DNA of 64,000 nucleotides from Prochlorococcus sp. AG-347-E03 (GTDB lineage Bacteria; Cyanobacteriota; Cyanobacteriia; PCC-6307; Cyanobiaceae), in the NCBI GenBank assembly GCA_003279115.1, contig QCBG01000002.1:62001-126000 (forward strand), in the 5' to 3' direction. Below, in pieces: positions 7,900 through 16,706 of this stretch. The notes beneath the pieces were generated by a model. The model was not told where the DNA came from. It made no database searches and saw only the letters and a program-made list of their open reading frames with translations. Position numbers and translations under genes: made by a program. Each line of letters starts with the position of its first letter. Position 1 is the stretch's first letter.

Positions 7900-8742
7900 T
7901 TATTTTTTTTGATCAGCAGCTAAACGCATTTCTTTACAAAACTCACCAACATTATCGACAACATCTTTTTCACTTGAGCTCGAGATTCGTTTTACAAATG
8001 CACTCCCAATAATTACTCCATCTGCTCCCCACTCACGAACTTTATTAACATGTTCTGGAGTTGATATTCCAAAACCAACAGCAATTGGATTGCTATTTAC
8101 ATCTTTTAATTTAGCAATAAGATTTTCTACTCTATTTTCCATTTTGTTTCTCTCACCAGTGACACCTGTAACACTTACTAAATAAGTAAAGCCTTTTGTA
8201 TGATTTGATATTTGTTTCATTCTTTCAAAAGGAGTAGTTGGCGCTACCAATAAAATTAAGTCCATAGAATGGTTACTAACTATTTTAGAAAATTTATAAG
8301 CTTCCTCCAAAGGGAGGTCAGGAACTATTAGTCCAGAAACTCCAGCATCAGATGCCATCTCACAAAACCTTTCAAAGCCAAAACATAGTAAAGGATTCAA
8401 GTAAGAAAAAAGGATGATGGGGATATTTAATTTACCTTTTAAAGACTTTAAAAGTTTAATTACTTTTCTTAAGCTAGTACCTGACTTTAAGGCGCGAGAG
8501 GCCGCCACTTGAATAACAGGTCCATCTGCAAGTGGGTCACTATACGGGATACCTAATTCAATAAGGTCAGCTCCATTTTCTTGTAACTTTAATAAGATCT
8601 CAGACGTTATTTCAATATTGGGATCCCCAGCCATTATAAAAGGCATTAAAGCAAATTTTTTTTCATTTTTTAACTCACAAAACATCTCATCTACCTTAGA
8701 TAAAGATTCATTTTTAGTAATTTGCATTTTGTTATCTTTCAT
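7900..8742 (-). CDS. trpA: Tryptophan synthase alpha chain
   Basis: Cleaves indole-3-glycerol phosphate to indole and glyceraldehyde 3-phosphate and passes indole to TrpB. The TIM-barrel signatures are present: FIMAGDP near the start, LIELGIPYSDPLADGPVIQ with the catalytic Glu and Asp, GLIVPDLPLEEA, the SVTGVTGER loop, and the phosphate-binding GFGIS / GVIIGSAFVK strands. At 280 aa it is slightly longer than the usual 265-270 because of an N-terminal leader. ATG 8742 is used by the track; the internal ATG of MQITKNE, 5 codons in, is an alternative. The order ndhL - DUF3007 - trpA on one strand is a common cyanobacterial arrangement. Confidence 0.96.
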   Translation of the reverse strand: MKDNKMQITKNESLSKVDEMFCELKNEKKFALMPFIMAGDPNIEITSEILLKLQENGADLIELGIPYSDPLADGPVIQVAASRALKSGTSLRKVIKLLKSLKGKLNIPIILFSYLNPLLCFGFERFCEMASDAGVSGLIVPDLPLEEAYKFSKIVSNHSMDLILLVAPTTPFERMKQISNHTKGFTYLVSVTGVTGERNKMENRVENLIAKLKDVNSNPIAVGFGISTPEHVNKVREWGADGVIIGSAFVKRISSSSEKDVVDNVGEFCKEMRLAADQKK

Positions 8743-8770
8743 AATTTTTAGATATTTTTCTATGAAAAAT

Positions 8771-9091
8771 TTATGGATTTTTCTCTAAATCTTCCATAAT
8801 TTTTTGCTGCTCTTCTTTTGACAATGAGTTGAATTTGGTTTCTAGTTTATCATTAACAACTTTTTCATACTCTTTTCTATAACGCTTCCTTTGTTCCATA
8901 AAAGTCATTTTTCCATTTACAACTCTATAAACATAAGATGTTACCCAAGTAATAACAATCAAAATCAAGATACAACTTGATAGAGTAGTAGCTGTAAAAT
9001 TATCGATACCGATTTGCGGTGCAAATTTATAACTAATTAATCCAACACATGAAATAAATAACCCTATTTGTATAACTTTTCCTTTAGTCAA
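8771..9091 (-). CDS. DUF3007 family membrane protein
   Basis: 106-residue conserved cyanobacterial/plastid-type protein of unknown role. Two hydrophobic segments (about 6-24, IQIGLFISCVGLISYKF; and about 33-57, TATTLSSCILILIVITWVT) are followed by a long charged helix with FMEQRKRYRKEYE and SLSKEEQQKIMEDLE. The start is TTG at 9091, four nt after the ndhL stop, so the two are probably translated from one message. The tight linkage to ndhL suggests a thylakoid-membrane role, perhaps in NDH-1, but this is inference. Confidence 0.85.
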   Translation of the reverse strand: MTKGKVIQIGLFISCVGLISYKFAPQIGIDNFTATTLSSCILILIVITWVTSYVYRVVNGKMTFMEQRKRYRKEYEKVVNDKLETKFNSLSKEEQQKIMEDLEKNP

Positions 9092-9095
9092 TTAT

Positions 9096-9329
9096 TTACC
9101 CTTTACCACTCCCTTTTAGTCTGAGATTTAAAAATGGAGAAAATAAAATTAAACCTGGGAAGAAAAGAAATACAAGGCCATAAATTCCTAATCTTTCAAA
9201 TTTGCCCATAATATTCCATCTATTATTCATCCAGTAAAAGAGAAATAATGGAATAACTAATAAATAGGCAGAAATAATTCCAATATAAGCAATTAAAGTA
9301 GCGAATGAATTATTGAAAAAACTTTCCAT
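9096..9329 (-). CDS. ndhL: NAD(P)H-quinone oxidoreductase subunit L (NdhL)
   Basis: Small membrane subunit of cyanobacterial NDH-1, needed for cyclic electron flow and inorganic-carbon uptake. At 77 aa it fits the family. The first membrane span covers about 9-31 ([20 protein letters not shown]), the linker carries the family motif [16 protein letters not shown], and the second span is about 47-65 ([18 protein letters not shown]). ATG at 9329. First gene of the leftward ndhL-DUF3007-trpA group; the promoter should lie in the 79 nt between it and the tRNA gene. Confidence 0.93.
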   Translation of the reverse strand: MESFFNNSFATLIAYIGIISAYLLVIPLFLFYWMNNRWNIMGKFERLGIYGLVFLFFPGLILFSPFLNLRLKGSGKG

Positions 9330-9408
9330 TTTGATTTATGGTTTCTTAGTTAAAACATAACAACTATTGGAAGTTATCGTCAGAACTAAAAATAAATAAT
9401 TAAATAAT

Positions 9409-9493
9409 GGGAGTGGGGGGACTTGAACCCCCACGAGCTAAATCGCTCGACGGATTTTAAGTCCGGCGCGTCTACCAATTCCGCCACACTCCC
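9409..9493 (-). tRNA. trnL: tRNA-Leu (anticodon UAA), no intron
   Basis: 85-nt class II tRNA on the minus strand. The acceptor arms GGGAGTG / CACTCCC pair, the D-loop holds GGTAGACGC, the anticodon loop reads CTTAAAA with anticodon TAA, the long variable arm (CGAGC..GCTCG) is typical of Leu, and the T-arm has GGGGGTTCAAGTCCCCC. The 3' CCA is not encoded. In many cyanobacteria and plastids this tRNA is interrupted by a group I intron in the anticodon loop; here the loop is contiguous. Confidence 0.97.
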
Positions 9494-9593
9494 AAAAGGA
9501 ATTTGCGCTTTTTTATCGTAGCCGAAAGCAACCCATTTAACCAAGAAAAATTGGAATATTTACACTTTTAATTGTCAGATTAAATCTAATTTT

Positions 9594-10643
9594 TTAATTT
9601 GCTATCCCTTCTACTTGCCATTGTAAAATTTCACCTGCATGAAATGGTTTTATTTGTCCGACAATATTTTCTTCTTCAACAACATCAATAAATTCTTTAA
9701 TTTTATTAGGTCTAGACACTATTTTTAATTTTTCTTTATTTGGGGAAATATTATAAAAATTAGGGCCATTTAAACTCGCAAATTTTTCAAAATTACCTAA
9801 AGCATCTTCCTCTTCAAATACTGTCAAATAACTTTCTATTGCTACTGGCGAATTAAAAATACCAGCACATCCACAAAAAGCCTTCCACTTCCTAAGGTGT
9901 GGAGCAGAGTCAGTTCCCAAGAAAAAACATTTTTTTCCACTTGTTGCAGCTCTCCTTAAAGCGAGTCTATTATTCTCTCTCTTAGCAACTGGTAAGCAGT
10001 AAAAATCACTATTTAAGCCTCCAAAAAACATTGCATTTCTATTTATATGCAAATGATGCGGAGTGATAGTTGCTCCAATATTATTTTCTTGAACAAAATC
10101 CACTGCATAAGAGGTGGTTATATGTTCTAAAACAATTTTTAATTTTGGAAATCTTTTAGTTATTTGAGAGAGTTCTTTATCTATAAAAACTTCTTCTCTG
10201 TCGAATACATCTACTTCAGAATCAGTCACTTCCCCGTGAATTAAAAGAGGCATTCCGTTATCTTGCATTGATTCGAAAATCTTATATAGATTTTCTATTT
10301 TCCTTACTCCATGACTGGAATTTGTTGTCGCATTAGCAGGGTATAATTTTGCTGCGAAAAAGATATTATTTTTAAAACCATTTATTAGTTCTATTTTATC
10401 AGTCTCATCTGTAAGATACATTGTCATTAGTGGTTCAAACTTCGAACTTTCTGGTAACGCTTCAACAATAGATTTTTTGTAAGAGATAGCTCTTTCAACA
10501 GATGTAATGGGAATTTTAGTATTTGGCATAACGATGGCTCTTCCAAAAAATTCGGAAGTAAAATGGATGATATTTTTTAATACAAGACCTTCTCTTAAAT
10601 GTAAATGCCAATCATCAGGTTTTATTATGGTTAGAGTCTTCAA
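9594..10643 (-). CDS. pyrC: Dihydroorotase
   Basis: Zinc amidohydrolase that closes carbamoyl-aspartate to dihydroorotate in pyrimidine synthesis. It is the E. coli PyrC-like type: HLHLR metal site at about residues 13-17, carbamylated Lys in FFAAKLYP (about 96-103), LLIHGEV with a zinc His, LEHITT with another, ITPHHLHINRN, and GTDSAPH carrying the catalytic Asp. At 349 aa it matches the family. The start is a TTG at 10643. It is divergent from the antiporter gene with a 118-nt gap. pyrH, 43 kb away, is the only other pyrimidine gene here. Confidence 0.95.
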   Translation of the reverse strand: MKTLTIIKPDDWHLHLREGLVLKNIIHFTSEFFGRAIVMPNTKIPITSVERAISYKKSIVEALPESSKFEPLMTMYLTDETDKIELINGFKNNIFFAAKLYPANATTNSSHGVRKIENLYKIFESMQDNGMPLLIHGEVTDSEVDVFDREEVFIDKELSQITKRFPKLKIVLEHITTSYAVDFVQENNIGATITPHHLHINRNAMFFGGLNSDFYCLPVAKRENNRLALRRAATSGKKCFFLGTDSAPHLRKWKAFCGCAGIFNSPVAIESYLTVFEEEDALGNFEKFASLNGPNFYNISPNKEKLKIVSRPNKIKEFIDVVEEENIVGQIKPFHAGEILQWQVEGIAN

Positions 10644-10761
10644 AATTTTTTCTATTTAATCAATTTTAACAACAAATTAAAATTGACAATAATTTATAGA
10701 TATTCGAGGATAGTTATTAACCAATTATGAAAATTTTTATTAACTAAATAAAATCCTGAAT

Positions 10762-11841
10762 ATGAGTGATTTTTTATTTCCAATAATAGAAATAGTTTTA
10801 GGAGTAGTTTTACTTTTTACTGGAGGAGAGTTCTTTATTCAAGGGGCCATATTTTTATCTTTAATTTTAGGAATACCTCAAATAGTAATTGGATTAACAG
10901 TTGTTTCTCTTGGAACAAGCTCTCCTGAGTTGTTGGTAAGTTTAAGTTCAATTTTAAAAGGCAGTGATTCGCTTGCTGCAAGTAATGTAATTGGAAGCAA
11001 TATTTTCAATGTTCTCGTTGTTTTGGGTATAAGCTCATTGATAACGCCTCTTAAGGTAAAAAGCAGAATAGTTAGAAGAGATGTACCTCTATTGATGGCT
11101 ATCTCTTGTGCGGTTTGGGCCATGTCATCAACAGGCTTATTAACATTGCAAGCAGGGATTTTTCTAATATTTTGTTTAATCTTAAATACAATATGGGAAA
11201 TTAATACCAGTAATGAGAAAGGAGAAGAGACAAAAGATGCTGAACCAGAGATAGAAGAATTTAAAGACAACTATAAAGGGAAAATGAATATTTTGCTAAA
11301 GTTAATATTGGGAATATTTCTTTTAAGCTTTGGTTCAAATATTTTAGTAAATGGTTCTCAAGCGCTCGCTACTCTTTTGGGTGTTAATGAAATTGTTATT
11401 GGTTTAACTATCGTCGCAACTGGGACATCTTTACCAGAATTAGTAACTTCAATAATTGCTGCATTTAAAGGCAAAACAGATCTTGCGATTGGGAATGTAA
11501 TAGGAAGTAATTTACTCAATCAACTTTTAATCCTTGGAAGTTGCAGTATTTTTTCAGGATTTAAAGGTTTAGTAATTGAACAGAGTCTAATAAAAGTTGA
11601 CTTACCTTTTATGGTTTTAACTACCTTTGCATGTTTACCAATTTTCTGGAGCAAAGGGAAAATCACAAGAATTGAAGGATTTATTTTGCTTAATTTTTAT
11701 ATTTTCTACATTCTCGATAAGATACTTTTCCTGAATGAATTTAACTTCCTTTCTGAATTAAGGATAGGTTTATTTATTTACTTTGCATTACTTATAGTAT
11801 TTCTGATTGTTCAAGAAAAATTAAACTTTTCTAATTCATAA
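10762..11841 (+). CDS. Ca2+/cation antiporter (CaCA family, YrbG-like)
   Basis: Integral membrane exchanger, probably Na+ or H+ against Ca2+. Two inverted alpha-repeats are clear: LTVVSLGTSSPELLVSLSS with NVIGSNIFNVL in the first half, and LTIVATGTSLPELVTSIIA with IGNVIGSNLLNQL in the second, each containing the acidic residue and Asn/Ser of the ion site. About ten membrane spans flank an acidic cytoplasmic loop (NEKGEETKDAEPEIEEFKD, around 150-170). At 359 aa it fits prokaryotic members. It converges on gor with a 2-nt gap. Ion specificity cannot be read from sequence. Confidence 0.92.
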   Translation: MSDFLFPIIEIVLGVVLLFTGGEFFIQGAIFLSLILGIPQIVIGLTVVSLGTSSPELLVSLSSILKGSDSLAASNVIGSNIFNVLVVLGISSLITPLKVKSRIVRRDVPLLMAISCAVWAMSSTGLLTLQAGIFLIFCLILNTIWEINTSNEKGEETKDAEPEIEEFKDNYKGKMNILLKLILGIFLLSFGSNILVNGSQALATLLGVNEIVIGLTIVATGTSLPELVTSIIAAFKGKTDLAIGNVIGSNLLNQLLILGSCSIFSGFKGLVIEQSLIKVDLPFMVLTTFACLPIFWSKGKITRIEGFILLNFYIFYILDKILFLNEFNFLSELRIGLFIYFALLIVFLIVQEKLNFSNS

Positions 11842-11843
11842 TT

Positions 11844-13208
11844 TTATCCATACATAGTCACAAATTCTTCTGAGATAGTTGGGTGCAAAGCCATAGTAAT
11901 ATCAAAATCTTTTTTTGTTATCCCTGCATTTAATGAAATTGATACCATTTGAATAATCTCAGAAGATGTTTCTCCAAACATATGACATCCTAGGACTTTG
12001 TCAGTTAGCTTATGAACTACAATCTTCAACATACATTTTGATTTATTCTTTTTAAAGGTATTAGACATAGGGGTAAATTTGCATTTGAAAATTTTTATAT
12101 TTTTTTCAGAGTAAATCTCTTTAGCTCTTTTCTCACTTAAGCCAACTGTTGAAATTTCTGGAATAGTAAAAACGGCTTTAGGGATATATTCATAATTTAC
12201 TTTTCTTTTTTGGTCATTAAAAAAATTATCCGAAAAAACTCTCCCTTGTTCTATTGCTACTGGAGTTAAGTTTGGCTTATTTATGATATCGCCAACTGCA
12301 AAAATATTTGCGTTGCTTGTTTGATTTAGTTCATCGACATCTAAATATTGGCCATCCATCTTTAGATTTAAAACATCTAAATTTAAAGGGAAAAGATTTG
12401 GTTCTCTTCCTGTAGCAATAAGAATATTATTAGTTAGGAGTTTATCTCCCGAGTCTAGGGTAGATTCCAGATTTCCATTTACCCTCTTTATAGCCTTTAA
12501 TTCAGTATTAGGGATTATATTGATTTCAGCAAAAGTAGGTGATTCCTCTAGGCATGAAGAAAGATCCTCATCAAAACCATTAAGTAAATGTTGACCTCTA
12601 ATTAATTGAGTTACTTCAGTACCTAAATTTCTGAAAATAGAAGCAAATTCACAAGCAATATATCCACCTCCTACTATTAATATTGATTTAGGAAACTTTT
12701 CTAATTCAAAAACATCATCACTAGTCCATGCCAAATCTACCCCAGGAATATTTAATTTTTTAGGTTTACCTCCAACTGAAATAAGAATTTTTTTTGAACT
12801 TATTTTGTTTTTAATTTTCTTTTTATTTGAACAAATAATTTCTAATTCATTTTGAGTAATAAATCTTCCTAAGCCTTCAAAAATAGTTATATTCAACTTT
12901 TTTAAAGAATTTCTATGTAACTTACTTAATCTAGAAACCTCCTCTCTAACATTCTTCAACAAAATATTTGATTCAAAATTAATACCTTCATTTTTTAATC
13001 CATATCCTTCAGAAGAATCCATATTTTTTTTACTTTTAGCTGCATAAACCATTAATTTCTTAGGCACACATCCTCTTATCACACAAGTTCCTCCTATCTG
13101 ATTTGCTTCTATGATTGCGACTTTTGCTCCATAACTAGCCGCACGTTTAGCCGCTGCGAGTCCTCCAGATCCAGCGCCAACAACAATTAAATCAAATTCA
13201 AATTCCAA
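11844..13208 (-). CDS. gor: Glutathione reductase
   Basis: FAD enzyme that reduces glutathione disulfide with NADPH in the cytoplasm. The N-terminal FAD motif VVGAGSGGLAAAKRAA is followed by the redox-active disulfide GGTCVIRGCVPKK (Cys pair about 42-47), the NADPH-binding GGGYIACEFASIF (about 177-190), the FAD-closing FAVGDI, and the C-terminal dimerisation domain ending HPTISEEF with the catalytic His-Glu pair. At 454 aa it is typical. The start is TTG 13208, and no better start is apparent. A GST-domain gene lies divergently 52 nt away, a glutathione-themed neighbourhood. Confidence 0.95.
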   Translation of the reverse strand: MEFEFDLIVVGAGSGGLAAAKRAASYGAKVAIIEANQIGGTCVIRGCVPKKLMVYAAKSKKNMDSSEGYGLKNEGINFESNILLKNVREEVSRLSKLHRNSLKKLNITIFEGLGRFITQNELEIICSNKKKIKNKISSKKILISVGGKPKKLNIPGVDLAWTSDDVFELEKFPKSILIVGGGYIACEFASIFRNLGTEVTQLIRGQHLLNGFDEDLSSCLEESPTFAEINIIPNTELKAIKRVNGNLESTLDSGDKLLTNNILIATGREPNLFPLNLDVLNLKMDGQYLDVDELNQTSNANIFAVGDIINKPNLTPVAIEQGRVFSDNFFNDQKRKVNYEYIPKAVFTIPEISTVGLSEKRAKEIYSEKNIKIFKCKFTPMSNTFKKNKSKCMLKIVVHKLTDKVLGCHMFGETSSEIIQMVSISLNAGITKKDFDITMALHPTISEEFVTMYG

Positions 13209-13260
13209 GACTTTTTTTAATCAATTATTATAACGTTAGTTTATAGCTTTAATTCAAAAA

Positions 13261-14490
13261 ATGAATGGGATTTTGACATGGGATGATTTAAATAAATTTG
13301 AAGTTGAAGATCTTGATAGAGTCCATGGTATAAATAATTCCTACGCAAATTTAAGATTATTTGGACATAGTGAAAATGATGTTTTAGTTACCCTCTATAG
13401 GGATAGGCATTCTTGGTGTCCCTACTGTCAGAAGATATGGTTATGGCTTGAATTTAAGAAAATTCCATACAGAGTCAAGAAAATAAATATGTTTTGCTAC
13501 GGCCAAAAAGAAAGTTGGTTCCTAGAAAAAGTCAGATCGGGGAAATTACCTGCAATTGAATTTAAAGAGCAAGTAATAACTGAAAGCGACGATATCATAG
13601 CTTTTTTAGAAAATGAATTTGGAGCACTTGGATCTTTTATTACATCTAGTCACCTTATCAAAATTCGAGAGTTAGAAAGAGAAATTTTCAGATCCTGGTG
13701 TAATTGGCTCTGCCGAGAAAGCTTTAATTTTATAGATAACTCTTTTAGAAAAAAAAGATTTAAAGAATCCATTTCTAAACTCGATGAAATCTTAAGTTGC
13801 TCAAAATCAGGGTTTGTTGATCCATCAGTTTCTAAGACGGGTGATATAGAGCCTGGTGTTGGAGATATAATTTTTATTCCCTATATGGAGAGAATGAATG
13901 CATCACTTATTTATTATAAAGGGTTTAATTTAAGATCTAATTATCCTCATGTAGATAATTGGCTTACCCTTTTTGAGGGGACAAGTGCTTATAGAGGCAC
14001 TCAAGGAGATTTTCATACTCATTCTCATGATTTACCCCCACAAATGGGAGGATGCTATAAAGAAAGTAATGAACAACAGATTACTTTCTCAAAGCTAATA
14101 GATACTGGGGAGGGTTTAGGTAATTATGAATTAAACCAAAATTATGAGTCAAAATATTATGCAACAATTGCTCTAAAAAGAGTGATAAAGCATAAAAACA
14201 ATTTACTAAAAGTAAACCCATATAATAAAGAATCCTTTGAGGAATCATTAAGATCAGCGTTGACTCATATGCTCACAGGTGAAGTAAAAGTCCCTGAGAA
14301 ACTATCAGGGGAATCTCTGAGATATTTAAAAAATAGAATTTCAGTTCCAAGAGATATGCCAATTATTTCAGCAAGGTTATTAAGACAATCATTAAATAAA
14401 ATTGAGTTACTCAGTGATATCAATGAAAGAGAGAAGATACCTATCAGTCACAGATATGATCAAGATCCTAGAAATTTTATTTCTAGTTAA
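13261..14490 (+). CDS. Glutathione S-transferase domain protein
   Basis: 409-residue protein with an N-terminal thioredoxin-fold GST domain at about 40-125 (YRDRHSWCPYCQKIWLWLE with a CPYC motif, then SGKLPAIEF and ITESDDIIAFLE) and an all-helical GST C-domain at about 140-245. The remaining 160 residues, with a conserved-looking PPQMGGCYKE and a basic helical end, match no domain I know. The size and CPYC fit plant/cyanobacterial GST-like proteins rather than classical 200-aa GSTs. It lies divergent to gor and ends 8 nt before the convergent dnaA stop. Substrate unknown. Confidence 0.85.
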   Translation: MNGILTWDDLNKFEVEDLDRVHGINNSYANLRLFGHSENDVLVTLYRDRHSWCPYCQKIWLWLEFKKIPYRVKKINMFCYGQKESWFLEKVRSGKLPAIEFKEQVITESDDIIAFLENEFGALGSFITSSHLIKIRELEREIFRSWCNWLCRESFNFIDNSFRKKRFKESISKLDEILSCSKSGFVDPSVSKTGDIEPGVGDIIFIPYMERMNASLIYYKGFNLRSNYPHVDNWLTLFEGTSAYRGTQGDFHTHSHDLPPQMGGCYKESNEQQITFSKLIDTGEGLGNYELNQNYESKYYATIALKRVIKHKNNLLKVNPYNKESFEESLRSALTHMLTGEVKVPEKLSGESLRYLKNRISVPRDMPIISARLLRQSLNKIELLSDINEREKIPISHRYDQDPRNFISS

Positions 14491-14498
14491 AAGTAAAA

Positions 14499-15893
14499 TT
14501 ATAAATTTTTTCTTGAATCTATTTGAAGTAAATCTCTTATTTTTTGAACTTGACTTGCAGTATTAGGATCAGAAGATAATTTCTTCTCAACTTGTTCAAT
14601 AGCATACATAACCGTTGTATGGTCTTTACCCCCAAATTCATCTCCAATTCTTGGTAAACTCAGATCGGTACCTTGTCTCATAAGATACATCCCTATTTGC
14701 CTAGCTTGACTTACTGGCTTTCTTCTACTTGAACTAATCAATTCATCAGTAGAAACTTCAAAGAAATCGGACACTTTTTTAATAACTTGTTTTGGCGTTA
14801 CAACTACTCCAACACTGGTAGGATCAAGCATTGGAGCGATTGATTGAACTGTCATTGGCAAACCTGTTATTGAAGCAAAAGCAACAGCTCTAGTAAATGC
14901 TCCCTCTAATTCTCTAATATTAGAAGTAAATCTTCCTGCTATAAATTGAATTAAATCTCTGGGAAGACTCATCCTCTCTTGTTCTGCCTTTTTTTGAAGG
15001 ATGGCCGTCCTCGTCTCAAGATCAGGCGGTTGAATATCTGCAGTCATTCCCATTGAGAACCTAGAAATCAATCTCTCTTGAATTCCCGACAATTGATTTG
15101 GAGGCCTATCACTTGCAATAACTATTTGGCTTCCTGATTCATGAAGAGCATTAAAAGTATGAAAAAATTCTTCCTGTGTGTACTCTTTACCTTCTAAAAA
15201 CTGTATATCATCTATTAAAATCAAATCCACATTTCTATATTTATCTCTAATAGCTGTCATTCCATCCCTTCTAATTCCACTGATAACGTCGTTTGTAAAA
15301 GTCTCTGTAGATACATATTTAACTTTAGCCTCTGGATCTATTTCAACTCGATAATGACCTATTGCTTGCATTAAATGAGTTTTTCCAAGACCTACTCCGC
15401 CACAAATAAATAATGGATTAAATTCTCTACCAGGAGATTCTGCAACAGCTAAAGCTGCGGCATGAGCCAATCTACTATTAGGGCCTACAACAAATCTATT
15501 AAAAACGTAGCGTAAATTTAAACCATTAGAATTTTTAGAGCGATTTCTTGAAGAATTTTCTTGGCTATTATTAGAAAAAGATTTTGATTTATAATGAACG
15601 TTCTGTTCATTAATGATCTCTTTATTTGTTAAATCACTGCTGAGATTTGTTTCGGATTTAAAAACAACTTTTACATCATGTCCACAAATTTCTTTTGTGG
15701 CTTTTTCGATAGTTTCGCAATAATTCTTCCTTAACCAATCACTGGAAAATGTATTTGGGGCAATTAAGGTTAACAATCCATTCTCAAAACAATTAAATTT
15801 AGCAGGCCTTATCCATGTCTCAAAGGAAGGCTTACTTAAAGTTTTTTGAAGTAATTGTTGAACTTCCGCCCAAATAGGATTAGTTGCTTGCAA
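14499..15893 (-). CDS. dnaA: Chromosomal replication initiator DnaA
   Basis: AAA+ ATPase that melts the replication origin. Domain I (about 1-80, [20 protein letters not shown]), a Ser/Asn-rich linker (about 80-125), the AAA+ core with Walker [14 protein letters not shown] (about 163-175) and [13 protein letters not shown], and C-terminal domain IV with the DNA-binding signature [16 protein letters not shown]. At 464 aa it is normal. The start is TTG 15893. A perfect 17-nt palindrome lies 11 nt upstream. I see no cluster of consensus DnaA boxes nearby and no dnaN, so no origin is claimed here. Confidence 0.96.
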   Translation of the reverse strand: MQATNPIWAEVQQLLQKTLSKPSFETWIRPAKFNCFENGLLTLIAPNTFSSDWLRKNYCETIEKATKEICGHDVKVVFKSETNLSSDLTNKEIINEQNVHYKSKSFSNNSQENSSRNRSKNSNGLNLRYVFNRFVVGPNSRLAHAAALAVAESPGREFNPLFICGGVGLGKTHLMQAIGHYRVEIDPEAKVKYVSTETFTNDVISGIRRDGMTAIRDKYRNVDLILIDDIQFLEGKEYTQEEFFHTFNALHESGSQIVIASDRPPNQLSGIQERLISRFSMGMTADIQPPDLETRTAILQKKAEQERMSLPRDLIQFIAGRFTSNIRELEGAFTRAVAFASITGLPMTVQSIAPMLDPTSVGVVVTPKQVIKKVSDFFEVSTDELISSSRRKPVSQARQIGMYLMRQGTDLSLPRIGDEFGGKDHTTVMYAIEQVEKKLSSDPNTASQVQKIRDLLQIDSRKNL

Positions 15894-15904
15894 AATTTTA
15901 TTCT

Positions 15905-15921
15905 CTAGATTATTAATCTAG
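15905..15921. promoter_or_regulatory. Perfect 17-nt palindrome just upstream of dnaA
   Basis: CTAGATTA-T-TAATCTAG, arms fully complementary around one central T, 11 nt before the dnaA TTG start. The position fits an operator or an RNA hairpin in the dnaA leader. No T-run follows on either side, so it is not a standard terminator. Confidence 0.5.
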
Positions 15922-16058
15922 TTGGAATTTAATAATTGGCCATTAACAAATCACAAGATCAGAACAAATTTAAAATTACTTAACAAAGCATCATCTTAAT
16001 TAAAAAAAAATTTTTATATTTTTTTTATGAGCATATAATTATTATAAATCTGTTTGAA

Positions 16059-16706
16059 GTGTTGGATAAAGCATTACTTATTATCATGGCAAAATGGCAT
16101 GGTTTTGGAAGATGCAAAACAAGATTAGCAAAAGATATTGGTAAATTTAATGCTACCAAAGTGCAAAGTGTGATGACCAACCACACTATTTCCGTAGCCA
16201 AATCTCTCAAGCAAATTAACCTATTAGATATTTCTATAGCAATATCTGGATTAGGGGGTAAAAATTGTAGAAAATGGTGTAAAGAATTAGGTATTAAAAA
16301 GTTTAATTTACAGGGTAAAGGCTGTTTAGGAGAGAAAATGAAAAGGCAAATAATTATCAACAAAAAATTTTGTACTCAAAATAAAATAAAAAATATTATT
16401 TTTATTGGAACTGACCTACCAGATTTATGTCATTTGGATTTATTAAATACTATTAGAGAGCTAAAACATAATGATCTTATCCTAGGGCCGTCTAATGATG
16501 GAGGTTATTGGCTTATGGGTTTATCAGCAAAAATAATATCAAAACACTTGAATTTACCTTTTATCAATATTATGTGGAGTAAAGAAAATGTTCTTCAAAA
16601 TACAATTGATAATTTTGCCCATACAAAATTGAAATATAAGTTTTTAGAAAAAAAAATAGATATAGATAAAATAACTGACATTGAGAATAGAAAGCAATTT
16701 GACTAA
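16059..16706 (+). CDS. TIGR04282/DUF2064 family glycosyltransferase-like protein
   Basis: 215-residue member of the nucleotidyl/glycosyltransferase-A superfamily. Signatures are LLIIMAKWHGFGRCKTRLAK near the N-terminus (family pattern K.P..G..KTRLA), IFIGTDLPDLCHLDL with the metal-binding Asp, and LGPSNDGGYWLMGL. The family is named for arsenosugar biosynthesis because of its linkage to arsenic genes elsewhere; many members lack such linkage, and no arsM/arsS is visible here. The start is GTG 16059. Its 3' end overlaps the next gene by up to 26 nt, implying a coupled pair. Confidence 0.8.
   Translation: MLDKALLIIMAKWHGFGRCKTRLAKDIGKFNATKVQSVMTNHTISVAKSLKQINLLDISIAISGLGGKNCRKWCKELGIKKFNLQGKGCLGEKMKRQIIINKKFCTQNKIKNIIFIGTDLPDLCHLDLLNTIRELKHNDLILGPSNDGGYWLMGLSAKIISKHLNLPFINIMWSKENVLQNTIDNFAHTKLKYKFLEKKIDIDKITDIENRKQFD

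Noticed and set aside
10878-11270. 130-aa ORF antisense to the antiporter
   Set aside because: Shadow frame of a clear CaCA transporter with both alpha-repeats.
15894-16058. Replication origin next to dnaA
   Set aside because: No cluster of TTATCCACA-like DnaA boxes and no dnaN neighbour; in picocyanobacteria the origin is usually not beside dnaA.
16025-16363. 112-aa ORF antisense to the TIGR04282 gene
   Set aside because: Shadow frame; the sense protein has clear family motifs.
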